A stretch of 64,000 nt of DNA from Rhizobium sp. JAB6 (GTDB taxonomy: Bacteria > Pseudomonadota > Alphaproteobacteria > Rhizobiales > Rhizobiaceae): contig NZ_PYJQ01000007.1 of the NCBI RefSeq assembly GCF_003024605.1, forward strand, positions 62,001 through 126,000, in the 5' to 3' direction. Below, piece by piece: positions 1-9,860 of this stretch (within the stretch, counting starts at the first letter, position 1; each line of letters opens with the position of its first letter). Position numbers and translations under genes: made by a program. Below the pieces are notes generated by a model, which ran no database searches, was not told where the DNA came from, and saw only the letters and a list, made by a program, of their open reading frames with translations.

Positions 1-270
1 AAGGAAGATGGCTCGACCGGCCTTCTGCTCGACGCGATCGCCGACACCGCTCCGATCCGGCCGAAGCCGGAAGCCGAGGTGGGCGACGTGCCTGCCGAGG
101 TGGAAGAGGATGATGGCGACACTACGGTGAAGGCCAGAAGCCGCGTCGGCAAGGCTGCGACGGCAGCGGATAGCCGGCGCTCTGCCAAGGCCCCCACATC
201 GAGTGACGAGTCCGAAGGCAAGTCGCCGCGCAAGGGCGGCGGCACGGTTCCGAAGGTTCCGCGGAAGTAA
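1..270 (+). CDS. C-terminal end of an unassigned protein (5' end outside window)
   Basis: The reading frame is open from the first base and stops at TAA 268-270, giving the last 89 residues of a longer protein. The first part (EDGSTGLLLDAIADTAPIR) looks folded. The remainder is a low-complexity tail, first acidic (EVEEDDGD) and then rich in Lys, Arg, Ser and Gly, ending in PKVPRK. A basic disordered tail of this kind carries no diagnostic motif, so I do not assign a function. From remembered rhizobial gene order a D-alanyl-D-alanine carboxypeptidase is possible, but nothing here proves it. A hairpin terminator follows at 299-331. Confidence 0.5.
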   Translation, partial: KEDGSTGLLLDAIADTAPIRPKPEAEVGDVPAEVEEDDGDTTVKARSRVGKAATAADSRRSAKAPTSSDESEGKSPRKGGGTVPKVPRK

Positions 271-298
271 TCACCGACCGATGATATGAGAAAAATGC

Positions 299-331
299 AA
301 CGGCTGCGTTAGAGGTAATGCAGCCGTTTTT
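299..331 (+). terminator. Rho-independent terminator
   Basis: AACGGCTGC (299-307) pairs perfectly with GCAGCCGTT (320-328) around a 12-base loop, and the T-run covers 327-331. It lies 29 bases after the stop of the truncated first gene and suits plus-strand termination. It separates that gene from the convergent HIT gene. Confidence 0.8.
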
Positions 332-379
332 ATATGGTTATGAAGAAAGCCTCAGGAAAGACTTGAGGAGCTCAGTCCA

Positions 380-808
380 TCAGGCCAGCGTTTCGATGAT
401 CTTTCTGGCATTTTCCGCCAGCACAGCGCCATCCTCCATCTTGCCCGAATGCGGCTTCAGCGCGACGCCCTCGATGCGCGGGATAACGTGGAAATGCAGA
501 TGGAAGACGGTTTGTCCCGCCGGGGGCTCGTTGAACTGCGCGATATAGACGCCGTCCGCGTCGAAGGCTTCCCGAACTGCGACAGCGATCTTCTGTACTA
601 CGATGATCGCCTGCTGCAATGCAGCCGGATCGGCATCGAAAATATTGCGCGAGGGCGCCTTCGGGACGACAAGCGTATGGCCAGGCGACTGCGGCATGAC
701 ATCCATGAAGGCAACGGTGTACTCATCCTCGTAGACGCGGTAGGAAGGGATCTCGCCTTTCAGGATCTTTGCGAAGATATTGTTGTCGTCATAGGCGGGG
801 CTGGTCAT
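380..808 (-). CDS. HIT family nucleotide hydrolase/transferase
   Basis: A 142-residue histidine-triad protein. The HIT motif HLHFHVI has its histidines at 103, 105 and 107, and the N-terminal IFAKILKGEIPSYRVYED block is typical of the bacterial HinT-like branch. Such enzymes hydrolyse purine nucleoside phosphoramidates or related adenylylated compounds in the cytosol. The exact substrate cannot be read from sequence. The start has a good ribosome site (GAGGAGA). It is the last gene of a minus-strand group, 41 bases downstream of the FemAB/GNAT-like gene. Confidence 0.9.
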   Translation of the reverse strand: MTSPAYDDNNIFAKILKGEIPSYRVYEDEYTVAFMDVMPQSPGHTLVVPKAPSRNIFDADPAALQQAIIVVQKIAVAVREAFDADGVYIAQFNEPPAGQTVFHLHFHVIPRIEGVALKPHSGKMEDGAVLAENARKIIETLA

Positions 809-849
809 CCAGGGTCTCCTCGTCTTGCGTTTGTGTTTATGCCGAACGG

Positions 850-2037
850 TTAGATATCCTGCCGCTCACCCTTGCGGAAGGGGCTGTGCTCGGTAAGAAT
901 TTCGCTCATCTCCTCCACCTGTTCCCGCTCATGCTTCAGGTAATCGGCAACGGCGCGCCGCAGGCCCTGATGGCCGATATAATGCGCCGAATGCGTGATG
1001 ACGGGAAGATAGCCGCGTGCCAACTTGTGTTCGCCCTGCGCCCCGGCTTCCACGCGCTTCAGCCCCTTGCTGAGCGCAAAATCGATTGCCTGGTGATAGC
1101 AGACCTCGAAATGCAGGAAGGGATGATCCTCGATGCAGCCCCAGTGCCGCCCGTACAGCGTCTCCCCACCGATGAAGTTGATGGCGCCGGCAATATAGCG
1201 GCCATCGCGCTTGGCCATGATAAGCAGGATGTCGTCGGGCATGCGCTCGCCGATGAGGGAATAGAATTTACGGGTGAGATAGGGCCGCCCCCATTTGCGG
1301 CTGCCCGTATCCATATAGAAAGCGAAGAATTGATCCCAGATATTTTCGGTGAGATCGCTGCCGGTTAGCCAGTCGATGGTGATGCCATGCTCGACCGCCG
1401 CGCGGCGCTCTTTCTTCAGCGCCTTGCGCTTGCGTGACGCCAGCGTCTCCAGGAAGGCGTCGTGATCGGCATAGCCCTCGTTGATGAAGTGGAACTGCTG
1501 GTCGGTTCGATGCAGATAGCCGTCGGTTTCGAAAACCGAAACCTCATCTTCCGGCAGGAAGGTGATATGCGCTGAGGAAACGCCGAGCTGCCGGGTGACC
1601 TCCTTGAGGCTTTCGGCGAGCGCCGGCTGCAGCACGCTCCTATCCTGTCCCTCGGCAACCAGCAGCCGAGGCCCGGTGGCGGGCGTGAAGGGAATGGAGC
1701 ATTGAAGTTTCGGATAGTAGCGGCCGCCGGCGCGCTCGAAGGCATCGGCCCAGCCATGGTCGAAGACATATTCGCCCTGACTGTGGCTCTTGAGGTAACC
1801 GGCGACGGCACCGAGCAACTCACCGTCCTCTGTTTCCAACAGCAGATGATTGCCGAGCCAGCCGGTCCTGTCGGTCGCCGAGCCGGACTCCTCAAGCGAT
1901 GAGAGAAAGGCATGCGAGACAAAGGGATTGTAGGGCAGGATGCTGCCGGCTGTGGACGTTCCGGCCAGCTTGGACCAGCTCTCCGGAGCGATATTCTTGA
2001 AGGATCGTTCGACTCGAATGGATAATTCGTCTGTCAT
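850..2037 (-). CDS. FemAB/GNAT-like acyltransferase (COG3146/DUF482 type)
   Basis: About 395 residues. The C-terminal half, with GRYIAGAINFIGGETLYGRH and a following FEVCYHQAIDFALSKG stretch, has the pattern of the GNAT-fold peptidogalycan-biosynthesis family (COG3146, DUF482). Members are predicted N-acyltransferases, but their substrate is not established. The frame also allows a TTG start at 2052. I prefer ATG at 2037, which has AAGAG five bases upstream and begins MTDELSIRVE. It lies between the glycerophosphodiesterase and HIT genes on the same strand, with a 121-base gap upstream. Confidence 0.8.
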   Translation of the reverse strand: MTDELSIRVERSFKNIAPESWSKLAGTSTAGSILPYNPFVSHAFLSSLEESGSATDRTGWLGNHLLLETEDGELLGAVAGYLKSHSQGEYVFDHGWADAFERAGGRYYPKLQCSIPFTPATGPRLLVAEGQDRSVLQPALAESLKEVTRQLGVSSAHITFLPEDEVSVFETDGYLHRTDQQFHFINEGYADHDAFLETLASRKRKALKKERRAAVEHGITIDWLTGSDLTENIWDQFFAFYMDTGSRKWGRPYLTRKFYSLIGERMPDDILLIMAKRDGRYIAGAINFIGGETLYGRHWGCIEDHPFLHFEVCYHQAIDFALSKGLKRVEAGAQGEHKLARGYLPVITHSAHYIGHQGLRRAVADYLKHEREQVEEMSEILTEHSPFRKGERQDI

Positions 2038-2158
2038 CAAACTCTTGCGCAAAGAAGGAAGGGCAGGGCTCTTGCCGCTGCGCCTCCATCCTGAGGATGC
2101 GTGTCAGGCGCAGCAGAATTTGGCGTTGCGCAAAGCCTCTCCTTCAATCGATGCCGAT

Positions 2159-2881
2159 TTATGAGGCTTGGCGCGGATCGAAACCTTCGAAGGTCATCTG
2201 GTCTGCATTGGCAAATGTATGTTTGCGGGCCGCTTCGTCGCGCACGGTCCAGGTGATGACCGGAATGCCGCGCTGGCGCTGCGCCGTGATGAAGGGGTTC
2301 GGCAGGTGGCCATAGAAGTACGAAATGAAGTCTAGCCCAAGATGCATGGCTTCGTCATGCTGAAAAAATGTCTCGGCCTTGTTTCCTTCAGCCGTCAGTC
2401 CCACAGGGTAGGGCGCTTCCAGCGCCTTGAGGTCCTTCAGCAGCCATTGGTCGAAGCTCATCAGCGCCACATGCCCTTTATAGCCTTCAAGCACTTCGAG
2501 CACGGATTCCGCGAACCCCTCGTCATCGCCTTCGCGCCCTTTCAGTTCCAGCACCAGCGGCACTTTTCCCTCGCAAAGCTGCAGCAGCTGCTTCAGCGTC
2601 GGGACCTTGTCCTTGGTACCACCGACCGAAAGCAGACCGAGCTCGCCGGAGGTGCGCTCCCGTACATCGCCCGGCAGGTTGCAGACGCGCTGGAGGTCGT
2701 CGTCATGGAAGACCACGGGAACGCCGTCCGAGGCGTAATGCAGGTCGCACTCGATGGCAAAGCCCGCCTCGATGGCGCGGCTGAAGGCCGAGAGCGTATT
2801 CTCCCAGACTTCCTTGTTCATATCATGATAGCCGCGGTGAGCGACGGGACGCTCGGTCAGCCAGGCAAGCTTGCTCATCAT
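2159..2881 (-). CDS. Glycerophosphodiester phosphodiesterase family protein
   Basis: About 240 residues with the GDPD signatures. AHRGYHDMNKEVWENTLSAF supplies the catalytic HRG and ENT, ECDLHYASDGVPVVFHDDDL the metal-binding Glu/Asp and second His, and LVLELKG a further acidic ligand. The family cleaves glycerophosphodiesters to glycerol-3-phosphate and an alcohol. No signal peptide is visible, so it should act in the cytosol. ATG 2881-2879 overlaps the RidA stop as ATGA; the next codon is also ATG (2878). The frame runs further upstream to 3136, but that part is an Arg-rich shadow of ridA. Confidence 0.9.
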   Translation of the reverse strand: MMSKLAWLTERPVAHRGYHDMNKEVWENTLSAFSRAIEAGFAIECDLHYASDGVPVVFHDDDLQRVCNLPGDVRERTSGELGLLSVGGTKDKVPTLKQLLQLCEGKVPLVLELKGREGDDEGFAESVLEVLEGYKGHVALMSFDQWLLKDLKALEAPYPVGLTAEGNKAETFFQHDEAMHLGLDFISYFYGHLPNPFITAQRQRGIPVITWTVRDEAARKHTFANADQMTFEGFDPRQAS

Positions 2882-3345
2882 GCGATTTCCAGAAGGGCAT
2901 CGATTTCGACGGCGGCATTCAGCGGCAGGGCTGCCATGCCGACGGCGGCGCGGGCATGCTTGCCGGCTTCGCCCAATACGTTTGCCAGAAGATTGGAGGC
3001 GCCGTTGATCACAAGGTGTTGTTCGACGAAATCGGGTGTCGAGGCGACGAAGCCGTTCAGCTTGATCAGCCGCTTGATCCGGCCGAGGTCGCCGCCGAGA
3101 GCCGCTTTCGCCTGGGCGAGAATGTTGATGGCGCAAAGTTCGGCCGCGCGGCTTCCCGCCGCAACATCGACATCCTTGCCGAGATGGCCCGTCACGCCGA
3201 TCTTGCCGTTTTCCATCGGCAACTGGCCCGAAAGATAAAGGAGATTGCCGCTGATGACATAGGGAACGTAATTGGCGGCCGGTGCGGCAGCCTGCGGCAG
3301 AACGATGCCGAGTTCTTTCAGGCGGTCCTCAATAGCGTCGGACAT
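2878..3345 (-). CDS. RidA family protein (YjgF/YER057c/UK114)
   Basis: 155 residues of the RidA/YjgF fold. The stretch NLLYLSGQLPMENGKIGVTG near residue 33 and the C-terminal MAALPLNAAVEIDALLEIA are typical of the long bacterial subgroup. Canonical RidA hydrolyses reactive enamine/imine intermediates from PLP enzymes, but this subgroup often differs in its active-site residues, so deaminase activity is not certain. It is the first gene of the minus-strand group, is translationally coupled to the glycerophosphodiesterase gene, and is divergent from eipB across 136 bases. Confidence 0.88.
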   Translation of the reverse strand: MSDAIEDRLKELGIVLPQAAAPAANYVPYVISGNLLYLSGQLPMENGKIGVTGHLGKDVDVAAGSRAAELCAINILAQAKAALGGDLGRIKRLIKLNGFVASTPDFVEQHLVINGASNLLANVLGEAGKHARAAVGMAALPLNAAVEIDALLEIA

Positions 3346-3481
3346 TATTCATCTCCCGTTTTGTTGTAAAAACTTCAAAAATCCGGCATCAAGACTAAAT
3401 TCCGTCACTTGGGATCGGCAGCCTCGTTTCAGCCGAAAGCGTTCTTATAACATCGCGTGCGAGTCCAACAGGAGATAATGA

Positions 3482-4309
3482 ATGTTCCGCTCGAGTCTTG
3501 CTGCTACCGTTATTTCGGGCCTGAGCATTCTGTCCCTGGGCGTTTCGGCAGCCTATGCCGCCGGTCCGAGCGGGCTGATCGCGCATCGCGCCGTTTATGA
3601 TCTCGAACTGAAGGACGCCTCCGATCGCTCCGGCATTTCCGGCATGGTCGGCCGCATGGTCTATGAGTTCGAAGGCTCGGATTGCACCGGATTTACCACC
3701 AATTTCCGCTTCGTGACGAAGATCGACACCGGCGATTCCACACGCGTCAGCGACCAGCAGACGACGACCTTCGAGGATCTCGGCAAGCGCCTGTTCCGCT
3801 TCGAAACCAAGTCCTATACCGACAATCAGCTCGACAAGGATGTGCGCGGCGCCGCAAGCGATGACCAGAAGGGCATCAAGGTCGATCTCACCCAGCCGCA
3901 GAACAAGCAGGTCCAGATCATCGAGAGCCGTTTCCCGACGGAGCACATGCTCGACATCATCCACAACGCCAAGCTCGGCAAGAACTTCTTCGAGGCGCAG
4001 GTTTTCGATGGGTCCGACGACGGCGACAAACCGCTGATCGCCACCACCGTCGTTGGCAAGGAGCAGACGCCGGCCACCGACGATCCGGATGCCGACAAGG
4101 CTGGCGCCTTCTCCAAGACGCCTTTCTGGCCGGTGACCGTGGCTTATTTCAACGAAAACTCCGCTGGCGATGCCATGCCCGTTTACCGTATGTCCTTCAA
4201 GCTGTATGAGAACGGCATCACGCGCGACCTCACCATGGACTATGGCGACTTCGTGCTGACTGGCAAGCTCACCAAGCTTGAAGTTCTCGGTACGAAGGCG
4301 TGCCAATAA
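3482..4309 (+). CDS. eipB: EipB-family periplasmic envelope-integrity protein (DUF1849)
   Basis: 275 residues. A clear Sec signal peptide ends near VSAAYA (residue 26). The mature part matches the DUF1849/EipB family (GLIAHRAVYDLELKDASDRS near the start). Only two cysteines remain in the mature protein, C68 and C274. In Brucella EipB the equivalent pair forms a conserved disulfide in a periplasmic beta-spiral protein needed for envelope stress resistance. An AGGAG ribosome site lies shortly before the ATG. It is a single gene, divergent from ridA. Confidence 0.88.
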   Translation: MFRSSLAATVISGLSILSLGVSAAYAAGPSGLIAHRAVYDLELKDASDRSGISGMVGRMVYEFEGSDCTGFTTNFRFVTKIDTGDSTRVSDQQTTTFEDLGKRLFRFETKSYTDNQLDKDVRGAASDDQKGIKVDLTQPQNKQVQIIESRFPTEHMLDIIHNAKLGKNFFEAQVFDGSDDGDKPLIATTVVGKEQTPATDDPDADKAGAFSKTPFWPVTVAYFNENSAGDAMPVYRMSFKLYENGITRDLTMDYGDFVLTGKLTKLEVLGTKACQ

Positions 4310-4515
4310 CCCGTTGCGGGATCGGTTGCCGACAAGAATCGGCTATTTTGACCCTCAAGCCTTGCATTCCCGGCGAATCGAATGTATGGCCACCCGCATT
4401 CCACACGTAAGGCATGGGATTGTCCGGGAGAAATCCGGATGGTTCCGCCCGGTGGCATTCTCGAAGAGGGTGCTGTTCGCCTTGCGGAGGTTCAACCGGT
4501 AAAGGAGACAAAGGC

Positions 4516-5283
4516 ATGGCATTGCCTGATTTTTCTATGCGCCAGCTTCTGGAAGCTGGTGTTCACTTCGGCCACCAGACGCATCGCTGGAATCCGAAGA
4601 TGAAGCCCTACATTTTCGGCGATCGTAACAACATCCACATCATCGACCTCGCTCAGACGGTTCCGATGCTGAGCCGCGCCCTGCAGGTTGTCAGCGACAC
4701 CGTTGCCCGCGGCGGCCGCGTTCTGTTCGTCGGCACCAAGCGTCAGGCGTCCGAACTGATCGCCGATAGCGCCAAGCGCTCGGCTCAGTACTACGTCAAC
4801 GCCCGCTGGCTGGGCGGCATGATGACCAACTGGAAGACGATCTCCAACTCGATCCAGCGTCTGCGCAAGCTCGACGAAATCCTCTCCGGCGAAGCCCAGG
4901 GCTTCACCAAGAAAGAGCGTCTGAACCTCGAGCGCGAGCGCGAAAAGCTCGACAAGGCCCTTGGCGGTATCAAGGACATGGGCGGCACGCCGGACCTGAT
5001 GTTCATCATCGACACCAACAAGGAAAAGATCGCGATCGACGAAGCCAAGCGCCTCGGCATTCCGGTCGTCGCCATCATCGACTCGAACTGCGATCCGGAC
5101 CTGATCGACTATCCGATCCCGGGCAACGACGACGCTTCGCGCGCCATCGCTCTTTACTGCGACCTGATCTCGCGCGCTGCCATCGACGGTATCGCTCGCC
5201 AGCAGAGCGCATCGGGCCGTGACCTCGGCGCTTCTGAAGAAGCTCCGGTTGAGCCGACCCTGGCGGACGGCGCCGAAGCCTGA
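4516..5283 (+). CDS. rpsB: 30S ribosomal protein S2
   Basis: 255 residues, full length for S2. The N-terminus [20 protein letters not shown] and the motif [19 protein letters not shown] are diagnostic. The start at 4516 is fixed by AAAGGAG at 4501-4507. An upstream in-frame extension to 4414 is Gly/Ser-rich and not part of the family. The 206-base leader after eipB is long enough for an autoregulatory structure, but I cannot define one. It forms the usual rpsB-tsf-pyrH-frr translation cluster, and a strong hairpin separates it from tsf. Confidence 0.98.
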   Translation: MALPDFSMRQLLEAGVHFGHQTHRWNPKMKPYIFGDRNNIHIIDLAQTVPMLSRALQVVSDTVARGGRVLFVGTKRQASELIADSAKRSAQYYVNARWLGGMMTNWKTISNSIQRLRKLDEILSGEAQGFTKKERLNLEREREKLDKALGGIKDMGGTPDLMFIIDTNKEKIAIDEAKRLGIPVVAIIDSNCDPDLIDYPIPGNDDASRAIALYCDLISRAAIDGIARQQSASGRDLGASEEAPVEPTLADGAEA

Positions 5284-5328
5284 TCGCGCCCAGGGGCGGC
5301 TGTCCGCCCGAGCGTATTGACATCCGGG

Positions 5329-5374
5329 ACAAGGCCGTCGCGACTTCAAGGAGTTCGAGCGGCCTTGTTCTTTT
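5329..5374 (+). terminator. Terminator or attenuator between rpsB and tsf
   Basis: ACAAGGCCG (5329-5337) pairs perfectly with CGGCCTTGT (5360-5368), followed by TCTTTTT. It fits an intrinsic terminator 45 bases after rpsB and would reduce read-through into tsf. A 172-base stretch remains for a tsf promoter. Confidence 0.75.
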
Positions 5375-5546
5375 TCTGGGAATGCAAGGACCGGGCGATA
5401 GATCCGGCCTGTTCCAATCAAGAATTCCACAGTATGACGCAGCTTCATAACGCTGTCATACTTACGGGTACATTTCGTCCCTCAAATCGGTGCCGCATCG
5501 GCTAGACGCCTTCTGCCGCACCGTATGAACCGACAAGAGGAAGCTT

Positions 5547-6473
5547 ATGACCGAGATTACGGCTGCACTGGTGAAAGAACTGCGCGAAAAGTCTGGCGCA
5601 GGCATGATGGACTGCAAGAAGGCGCTGACCGAAACGAACGGCGATATCGAAGCCGCGATCGACTGGCTGCGCGCCAAGGGCATCTCCAAGGCCGACAAGA
5701 AGTCCGGCCGCACCGCCGCCGAAGGCCTGATCGCCATTGCCGGCGCCGGTCACAAGGCCGTTGTCGTCGAGCTCAACTCCGAAACCGACTTCGTTGCCCG
5801 CAATGACGCCTTCCAGGACCTCGCTCGCGGCATCGCCGAAGTTGCGCTGTCCACCGACGGCACGGTCGAAGCCATTTCGGCTGCGACCTATCCCGCATCC
5901 GGCAAGCCGGTTACCGACGCCGTCAAGGACGCGATCGCCACCATCGGCGAGAACATGACGCTCCGCCGTGCGGCCAAGCTGGAAGTCGAGCACGGCGTCG
6001 TCGCGACCTACATCCATAACGCTGCTGGCGATGGGATCGGCAAGCTCGGCGTCCTGGTCGCGCTGAAGTCGGTCGGCGACAAGGCCGTTCTGACGTCGAT
6101 CGGCCGCCAGATCGCCATGCACATCGCTGCTACCAACCCGCTGGCTATCCGCGCCGAAGAAGTCGACGCCGCCGTCGCCGAGCGCGAACGCAACGTCTTC
6201 ATCGAGCAGTCCCGCGAATCCGGCAAGCCGGAAGCCATCATCGAAAAGATGGTCGAAGGCCGCATGCGCAAGTTCTTCGAGGAAGTCGCTCTTCTCTCGC
6301 AGGCTTTCGTCATCAACCCGGACCTGACGGTCGGTGCTGCCCTCAAGGAAGCTGAAAAGACCGCCGGCGCCCCGATCGAAATTACCGGCATGGCCCGCCT
6401 GCTGCTCGGCGAAGGCGTCGAGAAGGAAGAAAGCGACTTCGCTGCCGAAGTTGCGGCTGTCGCCAAGGGCTGA
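5547..6473 (+). CDS. tsf: Elongation factor Ts
   Basis: 308 residues, the usual length. The N-terminal [20 protein letters not shown] and the downstream DCKKAL block form the UBA-like domain with the EF-Ts signature, followed by [10 protein letters not shown] in the core dimerisation region. It is the guanine nucleotide exchange factor for EF-Tu. A GAGG ribosome site precedes the ATG. A palindromic repeat element begins six bases after the stop codon. Confidence 0.98.
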   Translation: MTEITAALVKELREKSGAGMMDCKKALTETNGDIEAAIDWLRAKGISKADKKSGRTAAEGLIAIAGAGHKAVVVELNSETDFVARNDAFQDLARGIAEVALSTDGTVEAISAATYPASGKPVTDAVKDAIATIGENMTLRRAAKLEVEHGVVATYIHNAAGDGIGKLGVLVALKSVGDKAVLTSIGRQIAMHIAATNPLAIRAEEVDAAVAERERNVFIEQSRESGKPEAIIEKMVEGRMRKFFEEVALLSQAFVINPDLTVGAALKEAEKTAGAPIEITGMARLLLGEGVEKEESDFAAEVAAVAKG

Positions 6474-6478
6474 TCTGA

Positions 6479-6521
6479 GCATTTCCAGGAAAAGTGCGTA
6501 GCGGTTTTCCGTTCGGAATGC
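6479..6521. repeat. Dispersed palindromic repeat, copy 1
   Basis: Nested inverted repeat: GCATTTCC (6479-6486) with GGAATGC (6515-6521) outside, and GGAAAA (6488-6493) with TTTTCC (6505-6510) inside. The centre, AAAAGTGCGTAGCGGTTTT, is nearly shared with the copies at 9742-9785 and 48550-48596. It lies directly after the tsf stop and could act as an RNA hairpin. The rest of the gap to pyrH holds no recognisable gene. Confidence 0.75.
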
Positions 6522-6710
6522 GTAAGGAAACAAAACGATAGGGCTTTTCCGCAATTTGAAGAAGTGCGGAAAAGCACGGTCGAAAAGAGACATATCCCGG
6601 TTTGGTGAAACCATATCAGGGAAAACGTATGGGCATCGCGTGACAACGCGGTGCCCTTCGTGTATCCGGCATTCACATTCATTCCCCGGTGATCACTTCA
6701 AGGAGCTACG

Positions 6711-7430
6711 ATGTCCCAGCCGATCTACAAGCGCGTGTTGCTCAAGGCCTCCGGTGAAGCTCTGATGGGCAGCCAGGGTTTCGGTATCGATGTCACCGTC
6801 GCGGACCGGATTGCCGGTGATATCGCGCAGGCGCGCGAAATGGGTGTCGAGGTCGGTGTCGTGGTCGGCGGCGGCAATATCTTTCGCGGCGTTGCCGTGG
6901 CCTCCAAGGGCGGCGACCGCGTGACCGGCGACCATATGGGCATGCTCGGTACCGTTATAAACGCATTGGCGCTCGCAACATCGCTGCGCAAGCTCAATAT
7001 CGACACCGTCGTGCTTTCGGCGATCTCCATGCCTGAAATCTGCGAAAGCTTCTCGCAGCGCGCGACGCTCTACCACCTGTCCCTCGGCCGCGTGGTGATC
7101 TTCGCCGGCGGCACCGGCAATCCCTTCTTCACGACCGATTCCGCCGCGGCGCTGCGGGCTGCCGAAATGGGCGCCGAAGCGATCTTCAAGGGCACGCAGG
7201 TCGACGGTATCTATTCGGCCGATCCTAAGAAGTTCCCCGATGCCGAGCGCTTCGAACATCTGACCCACAGTCAGGTGCTCGAAAAGGGGTTGGCCGTCAT
7301 GGATGTGGCGGCCGTGGCGCTTGCACGTGAAAATTCCATTCCGATCGTCGTCTTCTCCATTCACGAGAAGGGCGGCTTTGCGGAAATCTTGACCGGCGGC
7401 GGCCGCAAGACCATCGTATCAGACAATTGA
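6711..7430 (+). CDS. pyrH: UMP kinase
   Basis: 239 residues, full length for bacterial UMP kinase of the amino-acid-kinase fold. [14 protein letters not shown] is the N-terminal phosphate-binding segment, [10 protein letters not shown] the Gly-rich loop, and [19 protein letters not shown] the UMP/ATP-site motif. It converts UMP to UDP and normally forms a GTP-activated, UTP-inhibited hexamer. AAGGAG precedes the ATG. It lies 55 bases before frr, with which it is probably co-transcribed. Confidence 0.97.
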   Translation: MSQPIYKRVLLKASGEALMGSQGFGIDVTVADRIAGDIAQAREMGVEVGVVVGGGNIFRGVAVASKGGDRVTGDHMGMLGTVINALALATSLRKLNIDTVVLSAISMPEICESFSQRATLYHLSLGRVVIFAGGTGNPFFTTDSAAALRAAEMGAEAIFKGTQVDGIYSADPKKFPDAERFEHLTHSQVLEKGLAVMDVAAVALARENSIPIVVFSIHEKGGFAEILTGGGRKTIVSDN

Positions 7431-7485
7431 CGTTCCTGTGGCGCCAGGCGTGCCCGGCGTCGCCTTATCTGACGGGAGTATAAAC

Positions 7486-8046
7486 ATGAGTGAAGGCACC
7501 GACCTCAAGGAACTGAAGCGCCGCATGGACGGCGCCATCGCTGCATTCAAGAGCGACATCGCCTCGCTGCGCACCGGACGCGCATCCGCCAACATCCTCG
7601 ATCCGGTCACGATCGAAGCCTATGGCTCGCGCATGCCGCTGAACCAGGTGGCCAACATCACCGTGCCGGAGCCGCGCATGCTGACCGTGTCGGTGTGGGA
7701 CAAGTCGATGGTCGGCGCCGTCGAGCGCGCCATCCGCGAATCCAATCTCGGCCTCAATCCCATCGTCGATGGCCAGAATCTGCGCATCCCGCTGCCGGAA
7801 CTCAATGAAGAGCGTCGTCGTTCCCTGGTGAAGGTGGCCCACGAATATGCCGAAAAGGCGAAGGTGGCGATTCGCCACGTGCGCCGCGATGGCATGGATG
7901 GCCTCAAAAAGGCCGAAAAGGATGGCGTAATCGGTCAGGACGAGAGCCGCTCGCTCTCCGAACGTGTGCAGAAAATGACGGATGAGACGATTTCGGAAAT
8001 CGACCGCTTGCTAGCGGACAAGGAAAAGGAAATCATGCACGTCTGA
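7486..8046 (+). CDS. frr: Ribosome recycling factor
   Basis: 186 residues, standard length. [20 protein letters not shown] and [18 protein letters not shown] are the conserved hinge and helical-arm blocks. It splits post-termination ribosomes together with EF-G. The ATG at 7486 follows GGGAG at 7474-7478; the open frame starts 16 codons earlier, but that part is not conserved. Confidence 0.97.
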   Translation: MSEGTDLKELKRRMDGAIAAFKSDIASLRTGRASANILDPVTIEAYGSRMPLNQVANITVPEPRMLTVSVWDKSMVGAVERAIRESNLGLNPIVDGQNLRIPLPELNEERRRSLVKVAHEYAEKAKVAIRHVRRDGMDGLKKAEKDGVIGQDESRSLSERVQKMTDETISEIDRLLADKEKEIMHV

Positions 8047-8154
8047 TCGTACGCTGGGGAGTGTCGAGCTTTCAATTCTCGCAACGTTGAATGCCGCGAC
8101 CGCGCCCTAGATTACGAAGCCTTAGCATCTTCCGCTGAACGAAACCGGACCCAT

Positions 8155-8901
8155 ATGTCAACTCCTACGTTGCCTGTCGTACCTGAACACGTTGCCATCA
8201 TCATGGATGGCAACGGTCGCTGGGCCAATGCGCGCGGCCTGCCGCGCACCATGGGTCATCGCAAGGGCGTGGAGGCGGTTCGGGAGACGGTGCGGGCGGC
8301 AGGCGACATCGGCATAAAATATCTGACGCTGTTCGCCTTCTCTTCGGAGAACTGGCGCCGGCCCGAGGCGGAGGTCAGCGATCTCCTTGGCCTCCTCAAG
8401 GCCTTCATCCGGAGGGACCTTGCCGAACTTCATCGCCAGAACGTCCGCATCCGTGTCATCGGCGATCGCACGGGCCTGCGCGGCGATATCCTGCCCTTGC
8501 TGATCGAAGCGGAGGAGACCACCAGGAACAACACGGCCCTGACGCTCGTCATTGCCTTCAACTACGGCTCGCGTGACGAAATCACGCGTGCCTTCGTAAG
8601 TCTTGCCAAGGATGTCGAAGCCGGAAGGCTGCGCCCGCAGGACATTACGCCGGAGTTGGTCGATGCCCGCATGGACACGGCGGGTATTCCCGATCCGGAT
8701 CTCATAATCCGCACGAGCGGCGAGGAGCGGCTCTCGAATTTCCTGCTGTGGCAGGCGGCTTATTCGGAATTCATGTTCGTGCCGGATTATTGGCCTGATT
8801 TCAGCCGCGAGCTCTTCTTCTCCGCGCTCGAGAAATATGCTGCACGCGACCGGCGTTTTGGCGGCCTTTCCGCCAAGCAGGCGGCGGCCGTGGGGTCCTG
8901 A
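8155..8901 (+). CDS. uppS: Isoprenyl (undecaprenyl) diphosphate synthase
   Basis: 248 residues of the cis-prenyltransferase family. [13 protein letters not shown] carries the catalytic Asp18, [13 protein letters not shown] the diphosphate-binding part, and [16 protein letters not shown] the C-terminal signature. It makes the C55 lipid carrier for peptidoglycan and other surface polymers. Its stop codon shares one base with the cdsA start, so the two are translationally coupled. The 108 bases after frr may hold a promoter. Confidence 0.96.
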   Translation: MSTPTLPVVPEHVAIIMDGNGRWANARGLPRTMGHRKGVEAVRETVRAAGDIGIKYLTLFAFSSENWRRPEAEVSDLLGLLKAFIRRDLAELHRQNVRIRVIGDRTGLRGDILPLLIEAEETTRNNTALTLVIAFNYGSRDEITRAFVSLAKDVEAGRLRPQDITPELVDARMDTAGIPDPDLIIRTSGEERLSNFLLWQAAYSEFMFVPDYWPDFSRELFFSALEKYAARDRRFGGLSAKQAAAVGS

Positions 8902-9734
8902 TGAGCCGCGAACTCAGGCTGCGCATCATCTCCGGCATCGTCCTTGCCGTCATCGTTCTTGCCGCCACCTGGTATGGCGGCTTGGGTTTTCGCCTTTTGG
9001 CTGCGACAATCGGCCTGCTTGTCTACTATGAATGGTCGACAATGACGGACCTGCACGGAGGCGATCCTCAGGGAAACGCGCTCGGCTGGCTCGGTCTCGT
9101 ATTGATTGCCGCCGCGACGGCGATGGACGCTTCGGTTTATTCCATGGAGGTTCTGGCTGCGTTCGTCGTCGTCACGGGGATCATGGTCGCCGTGCGGCAA
9201 AAGAGCTGGTGGCTTCCCGGAGGAATATTCTATTCCGGATTGACCGTGATCGCTCTCGCAGAGATTCGCGACGACGGTCTGCGCGGATTCGTGCTGATGC
9301 TGTTCATCTTCGCCACCGTTTGGGCAACCGATATCTTCGCCTATTTCGTCGGCCGCGCGATCGGCGGCCCGAAACTCGCGCCTCGCATATCGCCGGGCAA
9401 GACGTGGTCGGGCGCGATCGGCGGTGCAATTGCGGCCGTGATCGTCGGTACGGCGATCGTCTGGCGCTATTTCCTCGCGGATGGTTTATGGATTCCTGCG
9501 CTCGCTCTGATGCTGTCCATTTGCAGCCAGATCGGCGATCTATTCGAGTCTTTCATCAAGCGTCGTTTTGGCGTGAAAGACTCCAGCCATCTCATTCCCG
9601 GTCATGGCGGCGTCATGGATCGGGTGGATGGACTAATTTTTGCTTGTTTTGCGGCGTTTTTGTTGGCTATCGTAATCTCGCTGACAATGAGCGGCGAGAC
9701 CATTTCATTGGGCGGCGTTCTGCTCGGGGTCTGA
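8901..9734 (+). CDS. cdsA: Phosphatidate cytidylyltransferase (CDP-diglyceride synthase)
   Basis: 277 residues with about eight hydrophobic membrane segments. The C-terminal signature KRRFGVKDSSHLIPGHGGVM, followed by DRVDG, is present. It makes CDP-diacylglycerol from phosphatidate and CTP at the inner membrane, feeding phospholipid synthesis. It overlaps uppS by one base. A palindromic repeat lies between it and rseP. Confidence 0.95.
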   Translation: MSRELRLRIISGIVLAVIVLAATWYGGLGFRLLAATIGLLVYYEWSTMTDLHGGDPQGNALGWLGLVLIAAATAMDASVYSMEVLAAFVVVTGIMVAVRQKSWWLPGGIFYSGLTVIALAEIRDDGLRGFVLMLFIFATVWATDIFAYFVGRAIGGPKLAPRISPGKTWSGAIGGAIAAVIVGTAIVWRYFLADGLWIPALALMLSICSQIGDLFESFIKRRFGVKDSSHLIPGHGGVMDRVDGLIFACFAAFLLAIVISLTMSGETISLGGVLLGV

Positions 9735-9741
9735 TACTAGA

Positions 9742-9785
9742 GCAATTCCAGGAAAAGTGCCCAGCGGTTTTCCATCCGGAGTTGC
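9742..9785. repeat. Dispersed palindromic repeat, copy 2
   Basis: GCAATTCC (9742-9749) pairs with GGAGTTGC (9778-9785), and GGAAAA (9751-9756) with TTTTCC (9768-9773). It closely matches copy 1 at 6479-6521. It lies eight bases after the cdsA stop and before the rseP start. Confidence 0.75.
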
Positions 9786-9860
9786 GGGAAAACAGAAAAG
9801 ATGGAGGGGTTCGGAGCTTCCCTGAAAGCCGAACTGCTCCAACACGAACAGGATCGTTGC